DNA of 64,000 bases from assembly GCA_949288175.1 (NCBI GenBank), contig CASEIV010000008.1, positions 1-64,000 of the forward strand. The letters run 5' to 3'. The position numbers and the translations under genes are program-made. How positions within the stretch are numbered: position 1 is the first letter of the stretch; every line of letters starts with the position of its first letter. Under the pieces are notes generated by a model that saw only the letters and a list, made by a program, of their open reading frames with translations, searched no databases and had not been told where the DNA came from. Positions 63,909 to 64,000 of the stretch are shown piece by piece. Source of the DNA: an uncultured Eubacteriales bacterium. GTDB lineage: Bacteria > Bacillota > Clostridia > TANB77 > CAG-508.

Positions 63909-64000
63909 TTACACATTTTCTTTTTTGCTCTTATATTTCTTATATCCCCAATATCCTCCTCCACCTAGAAGTCCTAATGTTATAATTCCTCCTAAAGCAC
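63909..64000 (-). CDS. 3' end of a probable surface or membrane-anchored protein (partial)
   Basis: The minus strand encodes a C-terminus reading 'ALGGIITLGLLGGGYWGY' followed by 'KKYKSKKENV' and stop. A hydrophobic glycine-rich helix with a lysine-rich tail at the very end is typical of the anchor of sortase-attached or tail-anchored proteins. The sorting motif, if present, would lie beyond the window edge. The rest of the gene is not in the window. Confidence 0.6.
   Translation of the reverse strand, partial: ALGGIITLGLLGGGGYWGYKKYKSKKENV

Overview
The window is a 64 kb piece of an AT-rich, low-GC Gram-positive chromosome. Shine-Dalgarno sequences are strong and TTG/GTG starts are frequent. 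The gene set fits an anaerobic member of the Clostridia: pyruvate formate-lyase and its activase, a 4Fe-4S uracil-DNA glycosylase, AddB, PgeF, YitT, a CadC/CadA metal module and a response regulator with a Spo0A-type output domain. No rRNA, CRISPR array, prophage or intact insertion sequence is visible. Most genes are housekeeping and lie on the minus strand.

Layout. 0.2-4.1 kb: an XRE regulator, then pflB-pflA. 4.1-24 kb: mainly RNA modification and DNA repair or topology genes (S1-domain protein, trmL, a SpoU methyltransferase, mfd, topB, an HD hydrolase, type-4 UDG, pgeF, addB, an OGG1-like glycosylase), with a repeat-rich coiled-coil gene and a cytosolic HExxH protein between. 24.2-28.4 kb: a damaged ECF sigma factor with a truncated neighbour, then a two-component/ABC module (response regulator, ATPase, permease, histidine kinase) of the peptide-antibiotic defence type. 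28.5-34.4 kb: yitT, a radical SAM protein, rnc, and a cell-wall glucosaminidase operon. 34.7-38.6 kb: P-type metal ATPase, separate HMA chaperone and CadC-type repressor with two palindromic operators, an MTA/SAH-nucleosidase relative and a 41-aa ORF. 38.7-48.2 kb: tRNA-Cys, tRNA-Gly, a membrane spermidine synthase homologue, topA, dinB, a lactate dehydrogenase relative and others. 48.4-49.0 kb: a gene-free stretch that looks like a ~640-nt structured RNA gene. 49.2-56.6 kb: a deoxynucleoside-kinase-like gene, dgt, three unknown genes, and a GHKL kinase / Trp-rich micropeptide / Spo0A-type regulator / XRE cluster. 57-64 kb: small-enzyme genes (radical SAM, metallopeptidase, tyrosine phosphatase, Nudix, HD, DUF84, a pyrophosphatase-VOC fusion, methyltransferase, GNAT) and the 3' end of a surface-protein-like gene.

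Most notable points: (1) the GHKL kinase and Spo0A-type response regulator flank a 16-codon, Trp/Phe-rich micro-ORF, and a shared ~20-bp motif lies in the regulatory regions; (2) the large structured RNA candidate has its own promoter, operator-like palindrome and terminator; (3) mfd is broken by a 34-bp tandem duplication whose removal restores the frame exactly; (4) a dispersed palindromic repeat family with a GGGGACGG core occurs at eight intergenic loci, twice nested or compound; (5) two ~180-nt near-perfect long hairpins are present. All family assignments come from reading the sequence; no database search was possible.
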